A stretch of DNA of 64,000 bases, taken from positions 1 through 64,000 of the forward strand of contig CALWVS010000002.1 of the NCBI GenBank assembly GCA_944385095.1, read 5' to 3'. Both the position numbers and the translations under genes were made by a program. Under the pieces are notes generated by a model. It saw nothing but the letters and a program-made list of their open reading frames with translations. It was not told the origin of the DNA and ran no database searches. This DNA is from an uncultured Oscillospiraceae bacterium (lineage in GTDB: Bacteria; Bacillota; Clostridia; Oscillospirales; Oscillospiraceae). Positions 46,361-55,027 of this stretch are shown here, piece by piece (position 1 is the stretch's first letter; each line of letters starts with the position of its first letter).

Positions 46361-46554
46361 GATTGTGACTCCTTTCGTCTGTGACCAGATGTAGAACAAC
46401 AGGGGCATTTGATACGTCCATTATGGGTAGACTGGATTTCCCAAGCATAAAGTTCCATACCGCATTTGGGGCAGATATAAATGGGGACAGATAATTGAGT
46501 GTCTCTCAATGGTGGTCGCAGACCAAAGGAACATAGTGGTTTCGTAATAAACAC
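46357..46554 (-). CDS. Small zinc-ribbon protein
   Basis: A roughly 65-residue frame whose C-terminal half reads IYICPKCGMELYAWEIQ and IKCPCCSTSGHRRK, two CxxC pairs forming a probable zinc ribbon. The start is uncertain: the GTG at 46554 is too close to AAAGAGG, which is better spaced for a non-standard ATT a few bases later. Its stop overlaps the next gene. A tRNA promoter lies just upstream on the other strand. Confidence 0.5.
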   Translation of the reverse strand: MFITKPLCSFGLRPPLRDTQLSVPIYICPKCGMELYAWEIQSTHNGRIKCPCCSTSGHRRKESQS

Positions 46555-46591
46555 CTCTTTAAAAAATTTTTGATTTTTTTCAAAAATAGTA

Positions 46592-46620
46592 TTGACAATC
46601 TATATATAGTCTGGTAGAAT
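46592..46620 (+). promoter_or_regulatory. Promoter of the tRNA-Thr/tRNA-Tyr unit
   Basis: TTGACA (46592-46597), 17-bp spacer, TAGAAT (46615-46620), 28 bp before tRNA-Thr. Confidence 0.85.
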
Positions 46621-46647
46621 AGGTTCTGCTGTTGGGCGAGTAAAACA

Positions 46648-46724
46648 CGCTGGTGTAGCTCAGCCGGTAGAGCAGCTGATTTGTAATCAGCAGGTCGGGG
46701 GTTCGAATCCGTCCACCAGCTCCA
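46648..46724 (+). tRNA. tRNA-Thr (anticodon TGT)
   Basis: The acceptor stem GCTGGTG/CACCAGC, D-loop AGCTCAGCCGGTAGAGC, anticodon stem GCTGA/TCAGC with loop TTTGTAA, and GGTTCGAATCC T-loop form a full cloverleaf. The anticodon TGT reads ACA and related Thr codons. CCA is encoded. It is co-transcribed with tRNA-Tyr 11 bp downstream. Confidence 0.96.
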
Positions 46725-46735
46725 CAATTTCATAT

Positions 46736-46820
46736 GGAGGAGTTCCCGAGTGGCCAAAGGGGGCAGACTGTAAATCTGTTGCGTTTCGCTTCGGTGGTTC
46801 GAATCCACCCTCCTCCACCA
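46736..46820 (+). tRNA. tRNA-Tyr (anticodon GTA)
   Basis: The acceptor stem GGAGGAG/CTCCTCC, anticodon loop CTGTAAA with GTA, and a long variable arm (TTGCGTTTCGCTTC region) mark a class II tRNA-Tyr. CCA is encoded. Confidence 0.95.
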
Positions 46821-46851
46821 AAACCGATAACCTTGTGGTTATCGGTTTTTT
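46821..46851 (+). terminator. Terminator of the tRNA unit
   Basis: AAACCGATAACC/GGTTATCGGTTT with a TTGT loop, followed by TTTT. Confidence 0.92.
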
Positions 46852-46982
46852 GTCAAGCGAAATAAAACTTTTGTTTGAAGTCTGGAACAGTATACTACTA
46901 TTTTTGTTCGATGTCAATAGGTAAACAAAAAATAAAACAATCAACCACCTAGAAGGATTGATTGTTTTGGAAAGATAGACTG

Positions 46983-47016
46983 AAAAATCCCCCTGCTCAA
47001 AGCAGAGGGATTTTTT
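46983..47016. terminator. Terminator of the small P-loop gene
   Basis: AAAAATCCCCCTGCT/AGCAGAGGGATTTTTT hairpin; symmetrical U-tracts suit both strands. A second dyad AAACAATCAA/TTGATTGTTT lies at about 46936-46968. Confidence 0.82.
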
Positions 47017-47018
47017 CA

Positions 47019-47429
47019 TTAGAAGTATTGACGGATGCCTTCGGGAGCCAGATCAGGCTCATCGCTGATGGCGATAGTAAACTTAATGCCATGCTTGTCG
47101 CTGAAGTTGCTCAGCCACTTCAGGAAAGCTTCTGTCTCCACATAGCCTTCTGTAGGGACGATCTTTGTCAGGCTGTCAATAAAGACATGGGTAATATCAA
47201 AGTTACCTGCGTACAGACCAGAAATAAAGCCCTTCATAGCGGGGAAGGTGTCGATATCATAGTCACTGGCCTCTACCAGACGAATCTGATAGTGGACATC
47301 AAAGGTCATTTTGCTACCCTTTTCAATGCAGACCACGTTTCCGTGCTCGCTCTGCACAGTCTCGTTAATCATGTCGATCATCTGCTTGGTCTTGCCAGTT
47401 CCTTTGTTACCCATGATGACTCGAATCAT
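47019..47429 (-). CDS. Small P-loop ATPase-like protein
   Basis: The 136-residue protein begins MIRVIMGNKGTGKTKQMIDM with a Walker A (GNKGTGKT) and has a Walker B-like FIDSLTKI near residue 89. It appears to be a minimal ASCE-type NTPase fold, without C-terminal domains. I do not recognise the specific family; short proteins of this kind occur in Clostridia. ATG 47429 is chosen because AAGGAG lies eight bases upstream. Confidence 0.72.
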   Translation of the reverse strand: MIRVIMGNKGTGKTKQMIDMINETVQSEHGNVVCIEKGSKMTFDVHYQIRLVEASDYDIDTFPAMKGFISGLYAGNFDITHVFIDSLTKIVPTEGYVETEAFLKWLSNFSDKHGIKFTIAISDEPDLAPEGIRQYF

Positions 47430-47550
47430 GTGAATCACTCCTTAATGGATATTACCAGGGAACTATCCCTCGTGTTACTATCACTTTACCATATTACAGT
47501 CTATTTTTCAACTGGTTTTTTCTCTTTTTCTTGTGCAAAATGGCAGAGAC

Positions 47551-48876
47551 TTAGAGGCGAGCTTCCAGTTTTGCTTTTTGTTCCTCGTAGCCTGGTTTTC
47601 CCAGCAGGGCATACATATTCACCTTATATGCCTCTACACCTGGCTGGTTGAATGGATTGACATCCAAAAGATAACCAGAAAGACCACAGACATACTCAAA
47701 GAAGTAAATGAGGTAGCCAGCAGACAGAGCAGAAATCTGAGGCATTTGGATCAGTACATTGGGAACACCGCCGTCTACATGGGCAAGAATAACAGCCTTT
47801 AGGGCTTGTTCTGCCACAAAGGACAGATTTTTGCCAGAGAGGAAGTTCAGACCATCTACATTGGCAGGGTCATTTGGAATCTGGAAAGTACCCTGAGGAG
47901 CAAACTGTACCACTGTTTCAAACATGATACGTTCACCTTCTTGGATGTACTGTCCCATAGAATGCAGGTCAGCAGTAAATTCTACGCTGGCAGGGAAGAT
48001 ACCCTTGCCATCTTTGCCTTCACTCTCACCATAGAGCTGTTTCCACCACTCGGAGAAGAAGCGGAAGCAAGGCTCATAGCAAGCCAGCAATTCAATCTTT
48101 TTTCCACTCTCATAAAGTGCATGACGGGCTGCGGCATATTGCCAAGCGGGATTGTCTAAGCCAGGAACAGCCAGTGCAGTCATAGCCTGTGCAGCACCAT
48201 CCATCAATGCCTGAATGTCAATGCCAGCCACAGCAATGGGGAGCAGTCCCACAGCAGTCAGAACAGAGTAGCGACCACCCACATCGTCAGGAACCACAAA
48301 CTCCTCATAGCCTTCTGTATCTGCAAGTCCTTTCAGTGCACCGCGCGCTTTATCTGTAGTGGCATAGATGCGCTCCTTTGCCCCTTCCTTTCCATACTTT
48401 TCCTCCAGCATGGTTTTAAAAATACGGAATGCAACAGCAGGCTCTGTGGTGGTGCCAGATTTAGAAATCACATTGACAGAGAAATCACGGTCACCAATGA
48501 GTGCAATGGTTTCCAAAAGAGCGTCTGTGGACAGTCCATTGCCAGCATACAAAATGTCAGGGGTATCTTTCTTTTTCAGGTTGTAGTTGGGAGAAGCCAG
48601 CAGGTCAATGACTGCACGGGCTCCCAGATAGGAACCGCCGATACCAATCACCACAAGCACCTGAGACTGTTGCTGAATTTTTTTTGCAGCAGCCTGGATG
48701 CGTGCAAATTCCTCTTTGTCATAATCACGAGGCAGAGAAACCCAGCCAGTGAAGTCTCCACCTGGTCCATTGTGATGAGCCAGCATGGAAGCAGCTTCTG
48801 TTAAACGGGCTTCACGAGTGGTAAGATAGTCGTTGGGGATAAAACCGTTTAGTTTGGACAAATCAAGGGTAAGCAT
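47551..48876 (-). CDS. pgi: Glucose-6-phosphate isomerase
   Basis: The enzyme interconverts glucose-6-phosphate and fructose-6-phosphate in glycolysis. The 441 residues, short for Pgi but normal in Firmicutes, show [19 protein letters not shown] near residue 74, [16 protein letters not shown] near 135 and the C-terminal QPGVEAYK with the catalytic Lys. AGGAGG fixes ATG 48876. It is monocistronic. Confidence 0.97.
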   Translation of the reverse strand: MLTLDLSKLNGFIPNDYLTTREARLTEAASMLAHHNGPGGDFTGWVSLPRDYDKEEFARIQAAAKKIQQQSQVLVVIGIGGSYLGARAVIDLLASPNYNLKKKDTPDILYAGNGLSTDALLETIALIGDRDFSVNVISKSGTTTEPAVAFRIFKTMLEEKYGKEGAKERIYATTDKARGALKGLADTEGYEEFVVPDDVGGRYSVLTAVGLLPIAVAGIDIQALMDGAAQAMTALAVPGLDNPAWQYAAARHALYESGKKIELLACYEPCFRFFSEWWKQLYGESEGKDGKGIFPASVEFTADLHSMGQYIQEGERIMFETVVQFAPQGTFQIPNDPANVDGLNFLSGKNLSFVAEQALKAVILAHVDGGVPNVLIQMPQISALSAGYLIYFFEYVCGLSGYLLDVNPFNQPGVEAYKVNMYALLGKPGYEEQKAKLEARL

Positions 48877-48988
48877 GAAAAAGCCTCCTTCGTACAATGA
48901 AAATTTACCACAGACAGTATAGCACAAATCATCTTTTTTTTCATGGCAGAAATAAGAAATATTAAAAAAAGAAAATACAAGAAAAGGA

Positions 48989-49017
48989 TTGACATCTTCT
49001 TGTGAATCGGTTATAAT
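48989..49017 (+). promoter_or_regulatory. Consensus promoter of tRNA-Val
   Basis: TTGACA (48989-48994), 17-bp spacer, TATAAT (49012-49017): a perfect sigma-A consensus 15 bp before the tRNA. Confidence 0.92.
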
Positions 49018-49031
49018 AACCTACGTTGTTC

Positions 49032-49107
49032 GGACGATTAGCTCAGCTGGTAGAGCATCCGCTTGACGTGCGGGAGGTCACAGGTTCAAGTCCTGTATCG
49101 TCCACCA
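49032..49107 (+). tRNA. tRNA-Val (anticodon GAC)
   Basis: The acceptor stem GGACGAT/ATCGTCC, D-arm AGCTCAGCTGGTAGAGC, anticodon loop TTGACGT with GAC, and T-arm ACAGGTTCAAGTCCTGT form a complete cloverleaf. CCA is encoded. Confidence 0.96.
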
Positions 49108-49112
49108 GATAG

Positions 49113-49147
49113 AAACCCCTGAAACCATTTGGTTTTAGGGGTTTTTT
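49113..49147 (+). terminator. Terminator of tRNA-Val
   Basis: AAACCCCTGAAACC/GGTTTTAGGGGTTT hairpin followed by a T-run. Confidence 0.9.
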
Positions 49148-49304
49148 GCGTGTTCTTGCTTTTCTGAAGGACAAAGGATACAATGAAAGGTGTAGATATG
49201 GAAGCAGAATGTGCTGCCTGAGAGTATATAGTATATTTGGTATGGCAGAATAGAAAATACATCTGCTCTATAAAATGCGGTCATTAGAAAAGGGGAGGGA
49301 GAAC

Positions 49305-51329
49305 ATGAAAAAGCGATTGTCGAGTTTGATACTGGTTTTTGTGCTGGTTTTGGGTATGATTCCTGCCATTACTTCAGGGGCGCAGGCATACAGTACTCCT
49401 GTGGTTGGTTCTGCCCATTCTGACCGGGGAAATACATTGGATGTCAATTCCAGCGGAAACTATGAAATTTTTATGGTGGATGGGTATCTGATTCAGATGC
49501 AGGATGGCAGTCTGAAAGATAATAGACACTTGATGGTACGTACATACACCCCTGATTTTCAGTTTCTGTCTGAAAAAGAGTTAGAAATTGAGTTGCAGGA
49601 ATTGGGTGGTGTCTTTTTTGGACAAGATTACAATTTCGTTGTGTTTGGTCAGGACAACTGGGAAGAACGGGCTGATGTGGAGGTACTGCGGGTTGTCAAA
49701 TACTCAAAAAACTGGGAGCGATTGGGCGCAGCAGGGCTTTATAGCGATACTGTGACGGATATTATTGGTCAGTGGGGCAACTTTGCCTATACTGAATATA
49801 ATGGGATGCTCTATATTCATTCTGGACGGTCTACCAACACATTGTATGATGGAGATCAACACCAGACCAACATGACCTTCTGTGTACGCCAGTCAGATAT
49901 GGTGGTCACAGATACTCGGTTGGGCATTACATCATTGGGTACTGGATATGTTTCCCATAGTCTTACGCAAGACATTCTTGTGGATTCTCAGGGACGTTTA
50001 GTGACAGTAGATACTGGAGATGCAACCCCAAGAGGAGCCTATCTGTTCCGCTATGACCAACCTGCGGGAGGAACTACATTTTATAATGGCAAAGGAGAGG
50101 GAGTTACCTTTGCTACATGGCCTGGAAAAGGGGGACATGTGACCAAGTATCCCACCAATGCACAGGTGACAGCCGTTGTGGAAACAGAGCAAGGGTATTT
50201 GGCAGCCTATATTGACACGGGAAGGGGTTCTTTAGGGGGAACAGGTTATCCATACAGTGCCTATTTGACCCTAATCCATAAAAATGACCTGTCAAACTAT
50301 ACTACACGCACACTACAGAGTTGGTCTCAGTATGCTCCAGAATGTGCATGGGGTGTTCAGCTCATTCCCATCAATAGCACATCGGGTTATGTACTGTGGT
50401 ATACCACAGCACCAAATGAAAATGGAACCTATCCAGCCGCATCTTCTGAGGATTATCACTACTATTATACCACTTACTCTGCTAATGGTTCTTTTGAGAA
50501 CCCTGTGGATTTAGGGGTTGTGCCTGGTGCCTATACTGGTCCCATTTACCACAATGGGCAACTCATCTGGGCAGATACATCAAAGGGAGCAGACAAAATT
50601 CGATTCTGTACGTTAGATACTTCTGGTTTGCAGATTCATACAGTCAATGAAAGTACATCACAGCCAGAACCAGAGCCAACACCTGTACCTGAAACGACAA
50701 CCTCTTTTCAAGATGTACCATCCAGTCATTGGTCTTATTCTTATGTGACTCGAGCAGCAGAAAACGGATGGGTTACAGGGATTGGAGATGGAAAATTTGC
50801 CCCAGATGATACACTGACCTATGCTCAATTCTATGCAATGGTCACTCCCATTTTTAGGGCAGACGATTTGGCAGAGTACCAACCAGATACAGGCAGCCAA
50901 TGGTGGCAAAAGTATATGTGGGTTGGTGGAAAAACATTGATGGCAAATTCTATTTGGGTAGATACACAGCCAGTTATGGGAAAAGAGCTTACATTGCAGG
51001 AATCTATCAACCAATACGCAGACAAGGCAATTTCCCGTACAGATGCCATTTCCATTATGTGGAGAGTATTGGGGGAGTGGAAAGCCAATGAAACGATTTC
51101 TGGTGTAGATGCAGCACGGGAAAAACTGCAAGCAGCAGGGGTATCCTTGAATGTAATGGAATGGGATACTGTGCCCGTCTGTTATGCTGCTGGGTTGGTT
51201 TCTGGAGACCAGAATGGTGATTTGAATCTTCAAGGAACATTGACCAGGGCTGAGGGATGTGTTATGCTGTGCAATCTGGTGGACTACGCAAGCAGTCATG
51301 GCATTAGTATGGGCAGAAAAGGAGCCTGA
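49305..51329 (+). CDS. Exported SLH-domain surface protein with beta-rich N-terminal region
   Basis: The 674-residue protein has a signal peptide (about residues 1-28, ending AQA). A beta-rich region of about 420 residues follows, with repeated Tyr/Trp/Gly-containing strands that may form a propeller (inference). A Pro/Glu linker (PEPEPTPVPE) leads to SLH repeats: SFQDVPSSHWSYSYVTRAAE near 467 is the clearest; two more degenerate ones reach the C-terminus. SLH domains bind pyruvylated cell-wall polymers, so the protein is likely wall-attached. ATG 49305 follows GGGAGG. It lies 43 bp upstream of a second SLH protein, a probable operon. The binding target of the N-terminal region is unknown. 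Confidence 0.85.
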   Translation: MKKRLSSLILVFVLVLGMIPAITSGAQAYSTPVVGSAHSDRGNTLDVNSSGNYEIFMVDGYLIQMQDGSLKDNRHLMVRTYTPDFQFLSEKELEIELQELGGVFFGQDYNFVVFGQDNWEERADVEVLRVVKYSKNWERLGAAGLYSDTVTDIIGQWGNFAYTEYNGMLYIHSGRSTNTLYDGDQHQTNMTFCVRQSDMVVTDTRLGITSLGTGYVSHSLTQDILVDSQGRLVTVDTGDATPRGAYLFRYDQPAGGTTFYNGKGEGVTFATWPGKGGHVTKYPTNAQVTAVVETEQGYLAAYIDTGRGSLGGTGYPYSAYLTLIHKNDLSNYTTRTLQSWSQYAPECAWGVQLIPINSTSGYVLWYTTAPNENGTYPAASSEDYHYYYTTYSANGSFENPVDLGVVPGAYTGPIYHNGQLIWADTSKGADKIRFCTLDTSGLQIHTVNESTSQPEPEPTPVPETTTSFQDVPSSHWSYSYVTRAAENGWVTGIGDGKFAPDDTLTYAQFYAMVTPIFRADDLAEYQPDTGSQWWQKYMWVGGKTLMANSIWVDTQPVMGKELTLQESINQYADKAISRTDAISIMWRVLGEWKANETISGVDAAREKLQAAGVSLNVMEWDTVPVCYAAGLVSGDQNGDLNLQGTLTRAEGCVMLCNLVDYASSHGISMGRKGA

Positions 51330-51372
51330 GAAAGGTATGTAAGGTTTCATTTTTGCAGAAGGAGAGAAATAT

Positions 51373-52614
51373 ATGAAAAAACGGTTTGTGTGCCAAATAC
51401 TTTCCCTCATGTTGTGCCTTGGATTAGTAGTCCCGGCATCTGCTGCCCATACCACATTTGAAGATGTTTCACCCACGCACTGGGCATATAATGCCGTTGA
51501 ATTTGTGGTAGATCAGGGGTTATTCAATGGAACTGGGGCTACAACCTTTTCGCCGGATGCGACCATGACCCGAGCTATGTTAATACAAGTTTTGTGCCGC
51601 TATGCTGGTTCCCCTGCTGTTTCTGGGACTATCAAAACAGATACAACTTTTACAGATGTACCAGACAATGCATATTATGCCAATGCGTTGGTGTGGGCTT
51701 GCCAGAATAAACTTCTGCCCAACTGGTTTTTGTACGACACATCTTATTATAATGTAGACTCAAAAGAACAGCATATTTTACATCAGTTCCAACCAGAAAA
51801 AGTGATGGTACGCTTAGATTTTGCCATTATGTTAAACAGATTTATGTCCACAGTACTGAATCAGCCACTGGGTTGGGACTTCTATCATTCACTAGAGTTT
51901 GATGCTTATAACTGCCCTCTGGTTGATATGCGAGAGTCAGGAATCAATACAGCATTTATTACAGCATACCCAGAATACAACAGGAGTGCAGATGATACCA
52001 TTGGAGCTTACTATGCACTGGCATGGGCATACAAGATGGGAATTATGAGCGGAACCAGTGCCACAACCATGTCTCCTACTGCTGATATCACCCGGGCACA
52101 GGTGGCAGTCATGTTGAAAAATTTTTCAGAGAACTATGGCACAGAATATAGTCCACAGGTTCCCGAAACCCAGCCAGAGGAACCCATCAATCCTGAACCT
52201 GTTACCCCCACACTTGCCAATGGAAAAGAAATCAATGATGATAACATCCGAGAAATTATCTATGGATTGCAAAGCAGTTATCCAGAAGGTATGCGCTGGA
52301 CCAATGACAACTATTACAGCTCAGATGCTCTTTATCGGGGAGGCTATGGCTGTGAGGGGTTTGGGTTAATTTGTAGTGATGCAGTATTTGGCTCTCTCCC
52401 ATTGAGTGGAGAGCATTCTGATTTTAATGAGATTCGGGTGGGTGATTTGGTTCGTATCAACCATGATACTCACACAGTTGTGGTTTTAGAAAAACATGAG
52501 GATAGTATTGTTGTGGTAGAAGGGAATTTCAACTCATCTATCCATTAGGGAAGAGAAATTAGCTATCAATCTTTAATAGATGGGGAGTTCTCTGTGCGTA
52601 CACGCTATCCATAA
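51373..52614 (+). pseudogene. SLH-domain protein with C-terminal papain-like domain, interrupted by TAG
   Basis: A signal peptide (about residues 1-24, ending ASA) precedes three SLH repeats (near 26-75, 90-160 and 200-265; FEDVSPTHWAYNAVEFVV is the first). A Pro/Glu linker (PETQPEEPINPEP) follows. The C-terminal domain has candidate catalytic Cys (GYGCEGFG), His (NHDTHTVVVLE) and EGNFN, resembling a papain/CHAP-like wall hydrolase fold. The frame stops at TAG (52546-52548), exactly where related sequences, from memory, have the Trp of SSIHWGR. The frame continues GREISYQSLIDGEF to TAA at 52612-52614. A TGG-to-TAG change would truncate 22 residues. Function may be lost or partly retained; the remaining product is 391 residues. 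Confidence 0.75.
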
Positions 52615-52666
52615 AAAGAGTTTTGCCATTTAACACTTGTAAGGATATAAAGAAGGGTATACATAA

Positions 52667-52716
52667 AAATCCCAGCAAGAAGGATTCAACAATCACTTTT
52701 TGCTGGGATTTATTTC
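52667..52716. terminator. Bidirectional terminator after the SLH pair and the chemoreceptor
   Basis: AAATCCCAGCAA/TTGCTGGGATTT stem with a 21-nt loop. The minus side has a TTTTT run, the plus side TTATTTC. Confidence 0.8.
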
Positions 52717-52745
52717 ATAATTTAAAAGGAAGTATGCTTTACATC

Positions 52746-54821
52746 TTATTTTCGATTTAATTGGAATTTACCAATGAGATCACGAAGATTTTGTGCCTTT
52801 CTTGACAGCTCTTGACTGGTAGCATCCGTTTCCTCAGAAGCGGCAGAGTTTGTTTGAACCACAGATGTCACCTGTTCCACTCCAATGTTAATTTGGGAGA
52901 TAGATTGAGACTGCATTATGGAAGAAGATGCAATTTCTTGAATCAATTTGGAAGTATCTTGACTGAAGGTTACGATTTCCTTCAAACTATCTGCGGTTTC
53001 ATTTGCAATTTTTCGACCCTGTTCTACTGCTTTGGAGGACTTTTCAATCAACAGGGATGTGTGATGGGCAGCTTCAGCAGATTTTTGTGCCAGTGTACGC
53101 ACCTCATCTGCAACAACGGCAAAGCCCTTGCCAGCAGTACCAGCTCTGGCGGCTTCTATGGCTGCATTCAGAGCAAGGATATTGGTCTGGAAGGCAATGT
53201 CATCAATAGTTTTAATAATTTGATTGATTTCGATAGAACTTTGAGAGATTTCCTCCATTGCTTCTACCATAGACTGCATTTGAGCATCACCTTCCATAAT
53301 TTTGCCTTCTGAGGTGGTAGCAATGGATTGTGCATGTTCTGCATGTGAAGCAGTTTTTTGGACATGTTCAGAAATTTCACTGATGGAAGCGGAGAGTTCT
53401 TGTAGGGTAGATGCCTGTAAAGTGCTGCCAGATGCAAGAGAGTGTGCACTTTCAGAAAGGACTTGAGAACTGGCGTTGACATCTTCTGCTACATCCTGAA
53501 TTTTGTACAGGGTATGACTTAGTGTCTCACGAATGGCAAAAAGAGCCTCTTTAATTTTAGCAAATTCCCCTACATAGTCCTGTTTTAAATAAAAATTTAA
53601 ATTTCCATCTGCAATTTTATTCAGGGCATTTGTGATTTCTGCAATGTAGGTAATGTAAGAATTTAAGCGGACTACAGTATGAGAAAGGGCAGTGGCTACT
53701 TCGCCAGTTTCCCCTTTGGTATCACAACGAATTTCTACATCTAATTTGCCATTGGCAATTTGTTCAGCACAACGTGCCAAAGTTTTCAGGGGGCGTACAA
53801 TACGACGTGCAACCACGACGGCAATGCCGACAGAAATGAGTCCAACAATCAAAGAGAAAAGAGCTGTGGAAGATATGATGGAGGTGGTGCTGGAAAAGGC
53901 AGCAGACTTTAGCTGTACTGTAATGACACCCCAGGGATCGGATGCCCCAGGGATTTCAATCGGTTGATAGGCATAAATGGCGTCTTCACCGGTTTCTGTT
54001 TTCAATTCCACAGTTCCAGTATTACCTTGTAAAAGTGCATCAGTCATATCCTGAAAGCCTTCTGGTAAAGTGATAGAAACTTCCTCAGTAATCTCTTTTC
54101 CAGAGGAATCTTTGGTAGACAGTGTTTTGGTTGCTGTCTTATAATTATAGAGCTGAGCAACATAGTCCTGGTTGGGATGAGCAATCAAATTGCCCTCTCC
54201 ATCTACCAGAATGGAGTAAATGTCATCTGTATTATAAGTATCAATTAGTTCCTGTAATTTTCCAAGGTTTAGGTCAGCGGCCAGCATACTGGTCATAGCA
54301 CCAGAAGCATTATGCACAGGAAATACAATTGTGGTCACCGGTTCCCCTGTAGTTATGGTATAATAGGACTTGGAGACATAGGGCTCCCGCAATTCCATCT
54401 CACGAATAAACCACCAGCGGTCAGCACGGTTGCCCAAGGTACCAGAGCTACGGGCGGTTTGATTGCCATCTAGGTTTTGTTGATAGAGTACGGAAAATGA
54501 AGGATTGTTTTCTACTGTTTCCACCAAAATGTTACGTTGCATGGTTGGGTCAAGAGAGGTAATGTCATAGCTAGAGGAAACACTTTCAATCACTGCGTAA
54601 GCAGTCTGAATGTAAGCTGTAACCTGACTGGAAATACTTTGGGTGCGTTCTTTGATGCTTTCATAGGCATCTGTTTTACCAAGAGAAAACGAAATTTGCG
54701 AACTGAGCAGACAGGAAATAAGCAGAGGAATCATTGAAATGCAGACGGAGAGGGCAATGATTCGAAAGTGAATGCTATGTGTGGGACAGCTAAAGTGTAA
54801 TGCGTGTTTTTTCTTTGACAT
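52746..54821 (-). CDS. Methyl-accepting chemotaxis protein
   Basis: This is a transmembrane chemoreceptor. The 691-residue protein has TM1 at about residues 22-42, a periplasmic-type dCache sensing region (about 45-310), TM2 near 320-342, a HAMP domain ([20 protein letters not shown]) and a long cytoplasmic coiled coil. The signalling tip [18 protein letters not shown] with [16 protein letters not shown] identifies it. No cheW-binding pentapeptide tail is seen. The dCache region probably binds a small ligand such as an amino acid; this is not predictable. No other chemotaxis genes are nearby. Confidence 0.95.
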   Translation of the reverse strand: MSKKKHALHFSCPTHSIHFRIIALSVCISMIPLLISCLLSSQISFSLGKTDAYESIKERTQSISSQVTAYIQTAYAVIESVSSSYDITSLDPTMQRNILVETVENNPSFSVLYQQNLDGNQTARSSGTLGNRADRWWFIREMELREPYVSKSYYTITTGEPVTTIVFPVHNASGAMTSMLAADLNLGKLQELIDTYNTDDIYSILVDGEGNLIAHPNQDYVAQLYNYKTATKTLSTKDSSGKEITEEVSITLPEGFQDMTDALLQGNTGTVELKTETGEDAIYAYQPIEIPGASDPWGVITVQLKSAAFSSTTSIISSTALFSLIVGLISVGIAVVVARRIVRPLKTLARCAEQIANGKLDVEIRCDTKGETGEVATALSHTVVRLNSYITYIAEITNALNKIADGNLNFYLKQDYVGEFAKIKEALFAIRETLSHTLYKIQDVAEDVNASSQVLSESAHSLASGSTLQASTLQELSASISEISEHVQKTASHAEHAQSIATTSEGKIMEGDAQMQSMVEAMEEISQSSIEINQIIKTIDDIAFQTNILALNAAIEAARAGTAGKGFAVVADEVRTLAQKSAEAAHHTSLLIEKSSKAVEQGRKIANETADSLKEIVTFSQDTSKLIQEIASSSIMQSQSISQINIGVEQVTSVVQTNSAASEETDATSQELSRKAQNLRDLIGKFQLNRK

Positions 54822-55027
54822 AGTCGTACTCCTTTGTACCCAACAAAATACAACACAAAGTAGAGGTTCAGAATGAACCGGGATGGGCTACTATGTCATT
54901 GTACCATATTATAGGACAAGATTCACTGCAATTATCAACAAAATTTTCATTTATCACACATTCTGGAATGCGATGGAAAGTATGAGATTATATGTAAATT
55001 TGAACTGAGAATGAGAGGCGAGAGGTT

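Noticed and set aside
46936-46968. Second dyad before the small P-loop gene's terminator
   Set aside because: The stem has a 13-nt loop and a weak U-tract; it is probably a backup structure and not worth a separate terminator call.
52546-52548. TAG as a recoded sense codon
   Set aside because: TAG ends other genes here normally (for example the LacI regulator and lexA), so a nonsense change is simpler.
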